A stretch of DNA of 64,000 nucleotides, from positions 1-64,000 of the forward strand of contig NZ_BJNY01000014.1 of NCBI RefSeq assembly GCF_006539925.1, read 5' to 3'. The notes below the pieces were generated by a model. That model was not told where the DNA came from. It saw only the letters and a program-made list of their open reading frames with translations, and ran no database searches. Every line of letters starts with the position of its first letter. The first letter of the stretch is position 1. Below, one piece after another: positions 10,324 through 18,885 of this stretch. The position numbers and the translations under genes are program-made. Source of the DNA: Glutamicibacter uratoxydans. GTDB lineage: Bacteria > Actinomycetota > Actinomycetes > Actinomycetales > Micrococcaceae.

Positions 10324-10820
10324 TAGATCACCGTCCCGAGCTCCGCACGCAGATCCTCTGCCTGCGACTGGGTGGTTGTTGCCTGGATGAGCAGCTGGCG
10401 CAATACCAGCACGATGACGCCGACGCCCACCAGCAGCACTCCAACCCCGCCAAAGAGCAGCACTACACCCGGGGCAATTTCGGTGCTGCTGGCAAGTATG
10501 GCGGCAAAGGCGAAGGTGGCCACAGCGCCGCAGCCGATCGAAATGATAATCGGCGCGACGAACTTGTTCGATGCACTGTCGAACACGGTGCCGCGGGCTA
10601 CCCTGGTTGCCAGCTTCCATACGCAGTACACACAGGTCTCAATGATCAGCCCGGCGAGAAACAGGTATGCGAGGAACGATGATTCCACTATCCGTTCGGT
10701 CCCGGTGCCTGGGGAGGAATTGAGCACAATCATCGGGATCATCACCAGCTGCACGAACAGCGTGCCTGCCAGCACCAATGCAAGAACGATGCGCAAAGCT
10801 GTCACTGTCGCTCGACCCAT
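10323..10820 (-). CDS. DUF2975 membrane protein
   Basis: A 165-residue integral membrane protein with four predicted transmembrane segments at roughly 7-33, 48-70, 88-110 and 119-143. The order and spacing fit DUF2975, a family usually encoded next to a small Xre regulator as here. The soluble C-terminus (~20 residues) is polar. Function is unknown; a role in sensing for the coupled regulator is plausible but unproven. A near-perfect palindrome sits just upstream and may be the regulator's own operator. Confidence 0.8.
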   Translation of the reverse strand: MGRATVTALRIVLALVLAGTLFVQLVMIPMIVLNSSPGTGTERIVESSFLAYLFLAGLIIETCVYCVWKLATRVARGTVFDSASNKFVAPIIISIGCGAVATFAFAAILASSTEIAPGVVLLFGGVGVLLVGVGVIVLVLRQLLIQATTTQSQAEDLRAELGTVI

Positions 10821-10830
10821 GGCTATTTCC

Positions 10831-10867
10831 TATCGTAGGGCAGAATGTTTCTATCGTTAAACGATAG
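10831..10867 (-). promoter_or_regulatory. palindromic operator upstream of DUF2975/Xre pair
   Basis: CTATCGTTAAACGATAG at 10851-10867 is a perfect 17-base palindrome (8-base arms around one A). A shorter related element, TATCGTA, lies at 10831-10837, between the palindrome and the DUF2975 start. It is a candidate autoregulatory site for the co-encoded Xre protein. The assignment rests on position and symmetry only. Confidence 0.5.
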
Positions 10868-10913
10868 CTTATTCTTGATCAGCCGGCCGCGCAATCCTCG
10901 CTGCGCACACAAA

Positions 10914-10941
10914 GAAGGCACCGCCGGGTGGCGGTGCCTTC
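10914..10941 (-). terminator. terminator of the prp operon
   Basis: A perfect 12-bp stem, GAAGGCACCGCC at 10914-10925 paired with 10930-10941, loop GGGT, just past the prpC stop. Reading on the minus strand it ends in CTTCTTT, a partial T tract. It lies between the prp operon and the divergent DUF2975 promoter. Confidence 0.75.
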
Positions 10942-10956
10942 TGGGAGGGAAGTGCG

Positions 10957-12093
10957 TCAGAGTGCGCGCTGCTCGGGGCCGTTGTAGGCGGAGAGCGGGC
11001 GGATCAGCGCGTTGCTTGCACGCTGTTCCATGATGTGCGACGTCCAGCCGATGATGCGCGAAGCGATGAACAGCGGGGTGAACATCTCGGTGTCGAAGCC
11101 CATCAGGTGGTATGTCGGGCCGGCGGGGTAGTCGAGGTTCGGCTTGATGTTCTTTGCTTCGTCCATGGCGGCTTCCAAGCCGTCGTAGAGTCCGAGGATC
11201 TCGCGGCGTCCGTAGTGCTCGATCATCTTGTCCAGCGCGCCCTTCATGGTTGGGACCCGCGAATCTCCGTGCTTGTAGACGCGGTGGCCGAATCCCATGA
11301 CCTTCTTCTTGGCGGCCAAGGCCTCTTCCATCCATGCCTTGGCGCGGGCCGCCGCGTCTTCACGGGATTCGTCCTTGTTGATGCCGATCTCGGTGAAGGT
11401 GTGCATGACGGCCTCGTTGGCTCCGCCGTGCAGCGGGCCCTTCAATGCGCCGATGGCGCCGGTGACTGCTGAATGCAGGTCGGAGAGCGTGGAGGTGATC
11501 ACGCGTGCGGTAAAGGTGGAGGCATTGAAGGAATGCTCTGCGTAAAGCACCATCGACACGCGGAATGCGTCGACTACTTCCGGCGCCGCCTCCTCGCCGA
11601 AGGTCATCCACAGGAAGTTGGCGGAGTAGTCCAGGTCCTCGCGCGGGGCCACTAGCTCCAGCCCGCGTCGGCGGCGCTGGTCGTAGGCCACGACGGCGGG
11701 GAACGCCGCAAACAGTTCCTTGGCCTTGAGCAGCTCGGCCTCTGGCGATGAATTCTCGGCTTCGGCGTGGTTCGCGCCGATCACCGATACAGCGGTGCGG
11801 CAGACGTCCATGGGATGGCAGTCGGCCGGAAGTAGGTCGATTGCGGCCTTCACCGCTGGATCCAGTGCGCGGTTGGCGCGTTCGAAAGCGCAGAACTCGG
11901 TCAGCTGGCTTTGGGTGGGCAGTTCTCCGGTCCACAGCAGCAGCGCAACTTCTTCAAACGACTTCGAGGCCGCCAAGTCCTGCACCGGGTAGCCGCGGTA
12001 CAGCAGCGAATTGGTCTCGGGATTGACCTTGGAAATGGCGGTGTAGTCGACGACGACTCCTGCAAGGCCCTTCTTGATGTCCTCGGTACTCAT
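10957..12093 (-). CDS. prpC: 2-methylcitrate synthase
   Basis: A 378-residue citrate-synthase-fold enzyme that condenses propionyl-CoA with oxaloacetate. The family features RGYPVQDLA near the N-terminus, the catalytic histidine of GGANEAV, and GFGHRVYKHGDSR with the second histidine are all visible. Its place as last gene of a prpD-prpB-prpC operon identifies it as the methylcitrate enzyme rather than GltA; such enzymes can retain citrate synthase activity. A hairpin-forming 95-base spacer separates it from prpB. An AGGAGAA-type ribosome-binding site precedes the ATG. Confidence 0.93.
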   Translation of the reverse strand: MSTEDIKKGLAGVVVDYTAISKVNPETNSLLYRGYPVQDLAASKSFEEVALLLWTGELPTQSQLTEFCAFERANRALDPAVKAAIDLLPADCHPMDVCRTAVSVIGANHAEAENSSPEAELLKAKELFAAFPAVVAYDQRRRRGLELVAPREDLDYSANFLWMTFGEEAAPEVVDAFRVSMVLYAEHSFNASTFTARVITSTLSDLHSAVTGAIGALKGPLHGGANEAVMHTFTEIGINKDESREDAAARAKAWMEEALAAKKKVMGFGHRVYKHGDSRVPTMKGALDKMIEHYGRREILGLYDGLEAAMDEAKNIKPNLDYPAGPTYHLMGFDTEMFTPLFIASRIIGWTSHIMEQRASNALIRPLSAYNGPEQRAL

Positions 12094-12134
12094 GCTCGTT
12101 CTCCTCTTCGTTGACTCAAACTTTATGGTTCCTC

Positions 12135-12168
12135 GGCCTCCGGGCCGCCCGGCGGCGGCTCGGAGGCC
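12135..12168 (-). other. GC-rich intercistronic hairpin between prpB and prpC
   Basis: GGCCTCCG (12135-12142) pairs with CGGAGGCC (12161-12168), and an inner GCCGCC/GGCGGC arm stacks inside it. There is no T tract in either direction. It could be an RNA-processing or stabilising element, or a partial terminator that tunes prpC relative to prpD and prpB. Confidence 0.5.
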
Positions 12169-12188
12169 AAGGGATGCTGCGCCCCGGC

Positions 12189-13118
12189 CTACAGGTTCGC
12201 GTTGTTGGAATCGATATCCAGGGTTGGGACCTGGAAATTGAAGATTCCGGTGTCAAAACGGTTGTATGCCTCGTAGTCCACCAGCTCGTACAAGCGTGAC
12301 CTAGTTAACATGTTATCCACTTCGCGTTCCTGGGTGCCGTCCTGCGCGATCGCGTCGAGCACCCGCTCCGCCGCGCCCATGGCGCTGCGCAGCAGGGTCA
12401 CCGGGTAGATGATCATCGCGACGCCGCCGTCGGCCAGCTGCGCCCGGGTGAACAGCTCGGACTTGCCGAATTCGGTCATGTTCGCCAGCACCGGCACATC
12501 CACCGCCTTGCAGACGGCCTCGAACTCGGAGATGTCCTTCATCGCCTCCGGGAAGATGGCGTCCGCCCCGGCGTCCACCATGGCTTTGGCCCGGTCGATG
12601 GCCGAATCCAGGCCTTCGATGGCACGGATGTCGGTGCGTGCCATGATCAGGAAGTTCTCATCGATGCGGGCATCGGCGGCCGCGGCGATGCGCTTGAGCA
12701 TGGTGTCGGTGTCCACCACGTTCTTGCCGTCCAGATGCCCGCAGCGCTTCGGGTTGTACTGGTCCTCGATGTGGCAGCCTGCAAGGCCCGCATATTCAAG
12801 TTCCTGGATGGTGCGGGCCACGTTCATCGGCTCGCCGAATCCTGTGTCGGCGTCCACGATGGCCGGCAGGTCGCTCATGCGGGCGATCTGCCCGGCGCGC
12901 GTGGCGACCTCGGTCAGCGAGGTCAGCCCGATATCCGGCAGACCCAGCTCATTGGCCAGCACCGCGCCGGAGATGTAGATCCCGTCGAAGTTCTTCTCGC
13001 CGATCAGCTTGGCTGAGAGCGGGTTGAACGCCCCGGGGAACTGGCGGGCGGCTCCCGGGGTGAGCATTTCGCGCAGGGCCCGGCGCTTGGCGGCGGGGGA
13101 GACGGTCGAGTACAGCAT
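12189..13118 (-). CDS. prpB: methylisocitrate lyase
   Basis: A 309-residue isocitrate-lyase-superfamily enzyme that splits 2-methylisocitrate into pyruvate and succinate. The catalytic signature KRCGH is at residues 124-128 (C126), followed by LDGK. The metal-binding DADTGFGEP segment is at 89-97. Length fits PrpB (about 300) rather than the longer AceA. The ATG begins directly after the TAA stop of prpD with no gap, so translation is probably coupled. It is the third step of the methylcitrate cycle encoded here. Confidence 0.95.
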   Translation of the reverse strand: MLYSTVSPAAKRRALREMLTPGAARQFPGAFNPLSAKLIGEKNFDGIYISGAVLANELGLPDIGLTSLTEVATRAGQIARMSDLPAIVDADTGFGEPMNVARTIQELEYAGLAGCHIEDQYNPKRCGHLDGKNVVDTDTMLKRIAAAADARIDENFLIMARTDIRAIEGLDSAIDRAKAMVDAGADAIFPEAMKDISEFEAVCKAVDVPVLANMTEFGKSELFTRAQLADGGVAMIIYPVTLLRSAMGAAERVLDAIAQDGTQEREVDNMLTRSRLYELVDYEAYNRFDTGIFNFQVPTLDIDSNNANL

Positions 13119-14636
13119 TTAGAACAGCCCCTTGGGTGCGCTGGCCAGGTCGATGACGCCCGGGGCGGCGGTGATGTTCAGCTGGTCCAGCTCGCCTGCT
13201 GCCAGGTTTTCAAGGTTCTCGGCGGCGGCGATGAAGCGCTCGATCTCCGCCTCTTCCACCAGCCCGGCAGCCAGGGTGCGGAACTTGTTCACGTACTGTT
13301 CGCGGGCGAACGGGCGGGCGCCGAGCGGGTGGGCGTCGGCCACGGCGATCTGATCGGTGATCACGGTGCCGTCGTTCAGGGTGATTTCCACGCTGCCGCC
13401 GAAGGCTTTCTCGTTGATGTCCAGCGAGTGGTAGCGGCGGGTCCACTCCGGGTCTTCCTCGGTGGTGACCTTGTGCCACAGCTCGACGGTGTCAGCGCGG
13501 CCTGCGCGTTCCGGAGCGTAGGAGTCCACGTGGTGCCAGGCGCCGTCCTGCAGTGCGACGGTGAAGATGTACGGGATCGAGTGGTCCAGGGTTTCGCGGC
13601 TGGCGGTCGGATCGTACTTCTGCGGGTCGTTGGCGCCGGAGCCGATCACGTAGTGGGTGTGGTGGCTGGTTTTGATCAGCACGGAGGCCACGTTCTTCGG
13701 GTCGGTGGCTTCCGGGTGCTCGGAGTGCAGCTTGCGAGCCAGGTCGATCCAGGCTTGGGCCTGGTATTCGGCAGAGTGTTCCTTGGTGTAGGTGTCCAAG
13801 ATGGCGCGCTTGGCTTCGCCGGCCTCGGGCAGCGGCACCTCGTAGGCGGCATCCGGGCCATCGAGCATCCAGGCGATGACGCCGTCTTCGCCCTCATAGA
13901 TCGGCACCGGCGAGGTCTGTCCGCGCATGGCGCGGTCGGCTGCCTCGATGGCCATCTTGCCAGCAAAGGCAGGGGCGTGGGCCTTCCAGGTGGAGATTTC
14001 GCCCTTGCGCGACTGGCGGGTGGCGGTGGTGGTGTGCAGGCCCTGGCCCACTGCCTGGAAGATGGTTTCGATATCCAGCCCCAGCAGGGTGCCGATGCCG
14101 GCGGCGGCCGACGGGCCCAGGTGGGCGACGTGGTCGATCTTGTGCTTGTGCAGGCTGATGGCCTTGACCAGGTCCACCTGGATTTCGTAGCCGGTGGCGA
14201 TGCCGCGGATCAAATCGCGGCCCGACGCTCCGGTGTGCTGGGCCACGGCGAGGATCGGCGGGATGTTGTCGCCCGGGTGGGAGTACTCGGCGGACAGGAA
14301 GGTGTCATGGTAATCCAGCTCGCGCACTGCCACGCCGTTGGCCCAGGCGGCCCATTCGGGGGAGACCTTCTGACTGATGCCGAAGATGTGGGCGCCGGCG
14401 CCGCCGGTGGATGGGGCGTGGGCCAGCGCCTGGGCGCGGGCTGCGATGATCGGGCCGCGGTTCAGCGAGGCGATGGCCACCGAGGCGTTGTCGATGATGC
14501 GGTTGATGATCATTTCGCGCACCTCGTCGCCGACCTCGACCGGGTCTGCTGCGACGACGGCGATCTTGTGGGCCAGCTGGTCCTCGCGGGCCAGGTTTTC
14601 TTCGGAGCGGTAGACGCGCACTGGGTGATTGATCAT
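13119..14636 (-). CDS. prpD: 2-methylcitrate dehydratase
   Basis: A 505-residue MmgE/PrpD-family dehydratase that converts 2-methylcitrate to methyl-aconitate. The N-terminal helical domain ([14 protein letters not shown], then GGAGAHIFG) and the [18 protein letters not shown] segment with conserved aspartate/histidine residues match PrpD. No acnD or prpF genes are present, so the PrpD route is used. The start overlaps the GntR stop by ATGA and the stop abuts prpB, giving a tightly coupled regulator-prpD-prpB unit. Confidence 0.95.
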   Translation of the reverse strand: MINHPVRVYRSEENLAREDQLAHKIAVVAADPVEVGDEVREMIINRIIDNASVAIASLNRGPIIAARAQALAHAPSTGGAGAHIFGISQKVSPEWAAWANGVAVRELDYHDTFLSAEYSHPGDNIPPILAVAQHTGASGRDLIRGIATGYEIQVDLVKAISLHKHKIDHVAHLGPSAAAGIGTLLGLDIETIFQAVGQGLHTTTATRQSRKGEISTWKAHAPAFAGKMAIEAADRAMRGQTSPVPIYEGEDGVIAWMLDGPDAAYEVPLPEAGEAKRAILDTYTKEHSAEYQAQAWIDLARKLHSEHPEATDPKNVASVLIKTSHHTHYVIGSGANDPQKYDPTASRETLDHSIPYIFTVALQDGAWHHVDSYAPERAGRADTVELWHKVTTEEDPEWTRRYHSLDINEKAFGGSVEITLNDGTVITDQIAVADAHPLGARPFAREQYVNKFRTLAAGLVEEAEIERFIAAAENLENLAAGELDQLNITAAPGVIDLASAPKGLF

Positions 14637-15286
14637 GGATGCTGCCTTTCGGTGGTGGGGGTGTAGTTCTTGATGTGCGTTAAAGACTGGTGCAAGTGCA
14701 CGGTGGTGGCCGCCGCTGCGAGATCCGGATTCTTCTGGGCGATGGCCCAGGCGATGGATGCGTGTTCCCTTGCCGAGGCGCGCAGCCGCTGCGGATTGTC
14801 CTGGGCCAGCCGGCGGACCCGCTGCAGGTGGACGCGCAGGTTGCGCAGCGCGGCAGACAGGTAGGAGTTGCCGGCGGCCTGGTCGATCGACTCATCGAGC
14901 CGCGCGACCAGTTGGTAGTAGCCGCTGGCGGCATCCGGCATGGACTCCTGGGCGGCGGCGCGGTCGAAGGCTTGGGCTAGTTCGGCGAATTCACCGGCGT
15001 GGGCGGAGTCGGCGGCAAGCCTGGCGTTTTCGCATTCAAGCACGCGGCGCAGGACGAACAGGTCCTCCAGATGGTCCTTGCCGACCTCGGAGACGACGAC
15101 GCCACGCCCGCGCTGGGCGACTGCCAGCCCGTCGGCCACCAGGCGGGCCAGGGCTTCGCGCACCGGGGTGCGCGAGACGCCTAGGCGCTCGGACTGTTCG
15201 ACCTCGGCAAGCACGGTACCGGGGACCAGCTGCCATTCGACGATTTCGGTGCGCAGGGTGTCGTAGACCTTGTCGCTCGCTCTCAT
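14633..15286 (-). CDS. GntR/FadR-family regulator of the prp locus
   Basis: A 217-residue regulator. Residues ~1-70 form a winged helix-turn-helix ([19 protein letters not shown]) and the rest a helical FCD effector domain. The ATG at 15286 starts [15 protein letters not shown], matching the family start. A much longer open frame runs upstream but is antisense to prpE and lacks support. It is the first gene of the prp operon, coupled to prpD by ATGA. A TGTATACA palindrome lies 9 bases before its start and an identical copy near the prpE promoter, so autoregulation and control of prpE are likely. The effector is unknown; methylcitrate or propionyl-CoA are guesses. Confidence 0.85.
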   Translation of the reverse strand: MRASDKVYDTLRTEIVEWQLVPGTVLAEVEQSERLGVSRTPVREALARLVADGLAVAQRGRGVVVSEVGKDHLEDLFVLRRVLECENARLAADSAHAGEFAELAQAFDRAAAQESMPDAASGYYQLVARLDESIDQAAGNSYLSAALRNLRVHLQRVRRLAQDNPQRLRASAREHASIAWAIAQKNPDLAAAATTVHLHQSLTHIKNYTPTTERQHP

Positions 15287-15294
15287 GCTTCGAG

Positions 15295-15302
15295 TGTATA
15301 CA
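15295..15302. promoter_or_regulatory. GntR-type operator 1 (TGTATACA)
   Basis: A perfect 8-base palindrome 9 bases upstream of the GntR start codon. An identical copy lies 63 bases away, about six helical turns, on the prpE side. This spacing puts both sites on the same face of DNA. Confidence 0.6.
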
Positions 15303-15357
15303 TAAAAACGGGCAATGGGCGAAGCTCCTCGTGATATATCGATAAAACTCCAAAATG

Positions 15358-15365
15358 TGTATACA
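15358..15365. promoter_or_regulatory. GntR-type operator 2 (TGTATACA)
   Basis: The second copy of the palindrome, 6 bases upstream of the predicted prpE -35 box. The short palindrome GATATATC (15333-15340) lies between the two copies. GntR proteins of the FCD type commonly bind GTATAC-cored palindromes. Confidence 0.6.
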
Positions 15366-15371
15366 AGCCCA

Positions 15372-15400
15372 TTGTCTTGCTGTGATCTGCGCCATAGGCT
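15372..15400 (+). promoter_or_regulatory. predicted prpE promoter
   Basis: TTGTCT (15372-15377), 17-base spacer, TAGGCT (15395-15400). It leaves a ~40-base leader before the prpE ATG, with GGAAGGAAG as ribosome-binding site. Confidence 0.5.
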
Positions 15401-15448
15401 GGGTGCATAGTCCAGGGGCGGGCCGCCGGGTTCGCGGGAAGGAAGAAC

Positions 15449-17365
15449 ATGGCGCAGGAATACCGCAGGGCCTATGCCCAGGCCACAGAAAACCCGTCGC
15501 AGTTCTGGCTCCAAGCCGCAGAAAAACTTGAGTGGGAGCGCATGCCGAGCATCGCTGTCGACGAATCGCGGGCGCCGCTGTACAGCTGGTTCCCGGACGG
15601 CGAGCTGAACCTTTCGGCCAACGCGCTGGACCGGCACGTGGCGGCCGGCCGCGGGGACCAAGCGGCGCTGATCTACGATTCGGCCATGCTGGGGACCTCC
15701 ACGACCTACACCTACTCGCAGCTGCTCCAGCAGGTGGCTGTTTTTGCCGGGGTGCTGCGCGAGCGTGGGGTGCAGGCCGGGGACCGGGTGCTGATCTACC
15801 TGCCGATGATCCCGCAGGCGGCCATCGCCATGCTTGCCTGCGCGCGGATCGGCGCGGTGCATTCGGTGGTGTTCGGCGGATTTGCGCCCAAGGAGCTCGC
15901 CGCCCGCATCACCGACTGCGCCCCGGTCGCCGTCGTGACGGCTTCCGGAGGCATCGAGCCGGCGCGCAGGATCGAATACCTGCCGGCGGTGGCCGAAGCC
16001 CTGGAGCTGGCCCAGCCGGAGGTCAGGGACGTCATCGTCGCCCACCGCGAAGGATTCGAGCACGGGACATGCGAATACGACGGGCAGTCCTTCAATGGGC
16101 ATCGCGTGGCCTGGCACGACTGGGACCGCCTCGCCGCACATGCTGAGCCGGCCGATCCTGTGCCGGTGCCCTCCACCCATCCGCTCTATGTGCTGTACAC
16201 CTCCGGCACCACCGGCACGCCCAAGGGGGTGGTGCGGGACACCGGCGGCTACGGCACCGCGCTGCAGTTCTCCATGAACGCGGTCTACGACGTGCACGAG
16301 GGCGATGTCATGTTCACCGCCAGCGACGTGGGCTGGGTCGTCGGGCATTCGTATATCGTCTACGGGCCGTTGATTGCCGGGGCTGCCACGGTGCTCTACG
16401 AGGGCAAGCCGGTGGGCACTCCCGACGCCGGGGTATTCGGCAGGATCATCCAGGAGCACAAGGTCACCACGATGTTCACCGCGCCCACCGCGCTGCGTGC
16501 GGTGCGCAAGGCGGATCCGGGCGGCGGGCTGCTCACCGGGCACGACCTGTCAACGCTGCGGGCGCTGTTCGTCGCCGGCGAGCGCCTGGATCCGGACACC
16601 TATCATTTCGCCGTCTCGCTGCTGGGCGTGCCGGTGGTGGATAACTGGTGGCAGACCGAAACCGGCTGGCCGATCGCCTCGAATCCGTTGGGACTTGAGC
16701 AGCTGCCCGCCAAGGCCGGCAGCCCGACCACCCCGGTGCCCGGCTTCGACGTGCAGATCCGCGACGTGCTGGGGGAGGCGGTGCCCGCCGGCGGCGAGGG
16801 GAATATTGTGGTGAAGCTGCCGCTGCCGCCTGGCGCTTTGACCACGCTGTGGGGCAACGACCAGCGCTTCATCGACACTTACCTGAGCCAGATTCCCGGG
16901 TACTACCTCACCGGGGACTCGGGGTTCATCGACGAGGACGGCTACCTATTCGTGATGGGGCGCACCGACGACGTGATCAACGTGGCGGGTCACCGGCTGT
17001 CCACCGGGGCGATGGAACAGGTGCTGGCAAGCCACTCCGCGGTGGCCGAGTGCGCGGTGATCGGGCTTGCCGATGAGCTCAAGGGGCAGCGCGCCGCCGG
17101 GTTCGTCGTGCTCAAATCAGGGGTGCAGATCACCGAGGAGCAGCTACGCGCCGAGATCGTGGCCATGGTGCGCGAGCACATCGGCCCGGTGGCCGATTTT
17201 AGGCAGGTGCAGGTGGTGGCCGCGCTGCCCAAGACCCGTTCGGGCAAGATCCTGCGCAAGACCATGCGGCAGATCGCCGACGGGCAGGACTATGTGGTGC
17301 CCTCCACCATCGAGGACGCCTCGGTGATCGAGGCGCTGCTGCCGGTGCTGCGCCCGGAAGCCTAG
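15449..17365 (+). CDS. prpE: propionyl-CoA synthetase
   Basis: A 638-residue acyl-adenylate-forming enzyme. The AMP-binding signature YTSGTTGTPKGVVRDTGGYG begins near residue 249; the RDTGGY ending is characteristic of PrpE, whereas Acs has HTTGGY. The hinge and C-terminal domain show GRTDDVINVAGHRLS and the catalytic lysine in PKTRSGKILRK near residue 598, a known site of regulatory acylation in the family. It activates propionate for the methylcitrate genes transcribed divergently. The stop codon abuts the convergent stop of the VIT gene with no base between. Confidence 0.9.
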   Translation: MAQEYRRAYAQATENPSQFWLQAAEKLEWERMPSIAVDESRAPLYSWFPDGELNLSANALDRHVAAGRGDQAALIYDSAMLGTSTTYTYSQLLQQVAVFAGVLRERGVQAGDRVLIYLPMIPQAAIAMLACARIGAVHSVVFGGFAPKELAARITDCAPVAVVTASGGIEPARRIEYLPAVAEALELAQPEVRDVIVAHREGFEHGTCEYDGQSFNGHRVAWHDWDRLAAHAEPADPVPVPSTHPLYVLYTSGTTGTPKGVVRDTGGYGTALQFSMNAVYDVHEGDVMFTASDVGWVVGHSYIVYGPLIAGAATVLYEGKPVGTPDAGVFGRIIQEHKVTTMFTAPTALRAVRKADPGGGLLTGHDLSTLRALFVAGERLDPDTYHFAVSLLGVPVVDNWWQTETGWPIASNPLGLEQLPAKAGSPTTPVPGFDVQIRDVLGEAVPAGGEGNIVVKLPLPPGALTTLWGNDQRFIDTYLSQIPGYYLTGDSGFIDEDGYLFVMGRTDDVINVAGHRLSTGAMEQVLASHSAVAECAVIGLADELKGQRAAGFVVLKSGVQITEEQLRAEIVAMVREHIGPVADFRQVQVVAALPKTRSGKILRKTMRQIADGQDYVVPSTIEDASVIEALLPVLRPEA

Positions 17366-18085
17366 CTAGGAGACGGCGACGCCGAAGAGCAGGCCGATCA
17401 GGTAGGTGGCGGCCATGGTGGCGCTGCCCATGACGACGTTGCGCAGCACTGCCGGCCCGCGCGGCGCCTTGCCCAAGGTGGCGCTGATCCATCCGGTCAG
17501 GAACAGCCCGAGCACCACGGCGACAGCGGTGTTCACCACGGGGCGCCCAAAGGGCAGGAAGACCATCAGCAGCGGGATGGCCGCGCCGATGGTGAAGGCG
17601 ATGAAGGAGGACAGGGCCGCGCCCAGCGGGCTGGTCAGGTCCCCGGGGTCGATGCCCAGCTCCACCTCGGCGTGCGCCGCCAGCGCGTCGTGGGCTGTCA
17701 GCTCCTCGGCCACCTGGGCGGCCAGGTGCTCGGACAGGCCGCGCTCGCGGTAGAAGCCTGCCAGTTCCTCCAGCTCTTGTGCCGGCTGTTCGCGCAGCTC
17801 GGCCAGTTCAGTCTCGATCATCGCCTTCTCGGTGTCGCGCTGGGTGCTGACCGACACGTATTCGCCGCCGGCCATGGAGAAGGCCCCGGCGACCAGCGCG
17901 GCGATGCCTGCGGTGGCGATGGCGGGAATGTTCTGCGGCGTGGCGGCGGCGACGCCGACGACGACGCCAGCCACCGAGACGATGCCGTCGTTGGCTCCGA
18001 GCACCCCGGCGCGCAGCCAGTTCAGCTTCTGCCCCACGCGGGGCTGGTCGTGGGCTTCGCCTTCATGCGGCGCTGTGTGGCTCAT
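17366..18085 (-). CDS. VIT1/CCC1-family Fe/Mn transporter
   Basis: A 239-residue membrane protein of the vacuolar iron transporter family, which exports or stores Fe(II) and Mn(II). The first membrane segment has the signature NDGIVSVAGVVVG. Five hydrophobic segments are visible, with a glutamate-rich cytoplasmic helical domain (ELAELREQPAQELEELAGF) between TM2 and TM3 that binds metal in this family. The start used gives MSHTAPHEGEAH; ATGs 9 and 12 codons upstream are possible and no clear ribosome-binding site decides. It is convergent with prpE and not obviously linked to it in function. Confidence 0.82.
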   Translation of the reverse strand: MSHTAPHEGEAHDQPRVGQKLNWLRAGVLGANDGIVSVAGVVVGVAAATPQNIPAIATAGIAALVAGAFSMAGGEYVSVSTQRDTEKAMIETELAELREQPAQELEELAGFYRERGLSEHLAAQVAEELTAHDALAAHAEVELGIDPGDLTSPLGAALSSFIAFTIGAAIPLLMVFLPFGRPVVNTAVAVVLGLFLTGWISATLGKAPRGPAVLRNVVMGSATMAATYLIGLLFGVAVS

Positions 18086-18145
18086 GGTTGCCATCATGCG
18101 CAGTTGCGCGGGGGAAAACAAGCAGCCTGCGCGGTGATATGCGCC

Positions 18146-18865
18146 CTAGCTGCGGGCCTGGTATTCGTACTCCGGGCGCCCGCGGGTTCCGTGCCGGGGC
18201 TGTTTGACGGCGTTGTTGCCCTCGGCCAGGTGCTCCAGGTAACGGCGGGCGGTGACCCGGGACATGCCCAGGGCGGCGGCCAGTTCGGTGGCTGAAAATG
18301 CCTGCCCGCGGTGCGCCGCCAGGAATTCGCCGATGGCGTTCAGTGTTTCGGGGATCAGCCCCTTGGGCAGGGTGCTGGAGGCGCCGGCGCTGCGCAGCGC
18401 CGAGAAGGCGTGGTCCAGCGCGGCCTGGCTGGTGTCGGTTCCGCCGGCCTGCATGCCGGCAATGAACCTGCGGTGGTTTTCAAGCTTTTCGGCGAAGACC
18501 GCGAAGGTGAAGGGCTTGATCAGGTACTGGGTAATGCCGGTGGCCACCGCCGAGCGCACGACGCCTAGGTCCCGCACCGCGGTGATGGCGATGATGTCAG
18601 TGGTCAGCCCGCGGCCGCGCATCCGCTTGGCCACGTCGATCCCGTGCAGGTCCGGCAGCGTCATGTCCAGCAGCACCAGGTCGAATCCTCGCCCCGCGGC
18701 CTGGGCCTGGTCCAGCAGCGCCAGGGCCTGTTGGCCGCTTTCGGCGGTGGCGGCGGCGGTGAATCCCGGCACGCGATCCACATAGGCCGCGTGGGCGGCG
18801 GCGGTGCCCGGCTCGTCGTCCACTACCAGCACCCTGAGCGCCTTCTGCTGATCGGCTGTGCCCAT
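18146..18865 (-). CDS. CitB/DcuR-type response regulator
   Basis: A 239-residue two-component regulator. The receiver domain has acidic residues D16/D17 (VVDDEPG), phospho-acceptor D67 (VLLDMTLPD), threonine of AITAVR and lysine of YLIKPF. The C-terminal part contains a winged HTH of the CitB/DcuR type (FSATELAAALGMSRVTARR). It lies 20 bases after the sensor kinase gene, and the pair faces away from a dctA-like transporter gene, so it most likely activates C4-dicarboxylate uptake. The inducer is inferred from context. Confidence 0.9.
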   Translation of the reverse strand: MGTADQQKALRVLVVDDEPGTAAAHAAYVDRVPGFTAAATAESGQQALALLDQAQAAGRGFDLVLLDMTLPDLHGIDVAKRMRGRGLTTDIIAITAVRDLGVVRSAVATGITQYLIKPFTFAVFAEKLENHRRFIAGMQAGGTDTSQAALDHAFSALRSAGASSTLPKGLIPETLNAIGEFLAAHRGQAFSATELAAALGMSRVTARRYLEHLAEGNNAVKQPRHGTRGRPEYEYQARS

Positions 18866-18885
18866 CCGTTCCTTTCACCCCGTTC

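Noticed and set aside
10042-10620. 192-codon version of the Xre regulator
   Set aside because: The extra N-terminal part lies out of frame inside the DUF2975 gene; the TAGTGG overlap gives a better start.
13329-14666. 445-codon plus-strand frame antisense to prpD
   Set aside because: Valine/glycine-rich shadow of high-GC coding sequence with no domain; prpD is certain on the other strand.
14633-16543. 636-codon minus-strand frame covering the GntR gene and running antisense through prpE
   Set aside because: Only the last 217 codons have a recognised domain; the rest is antisense to prpE and crosses the divergent promoter region.
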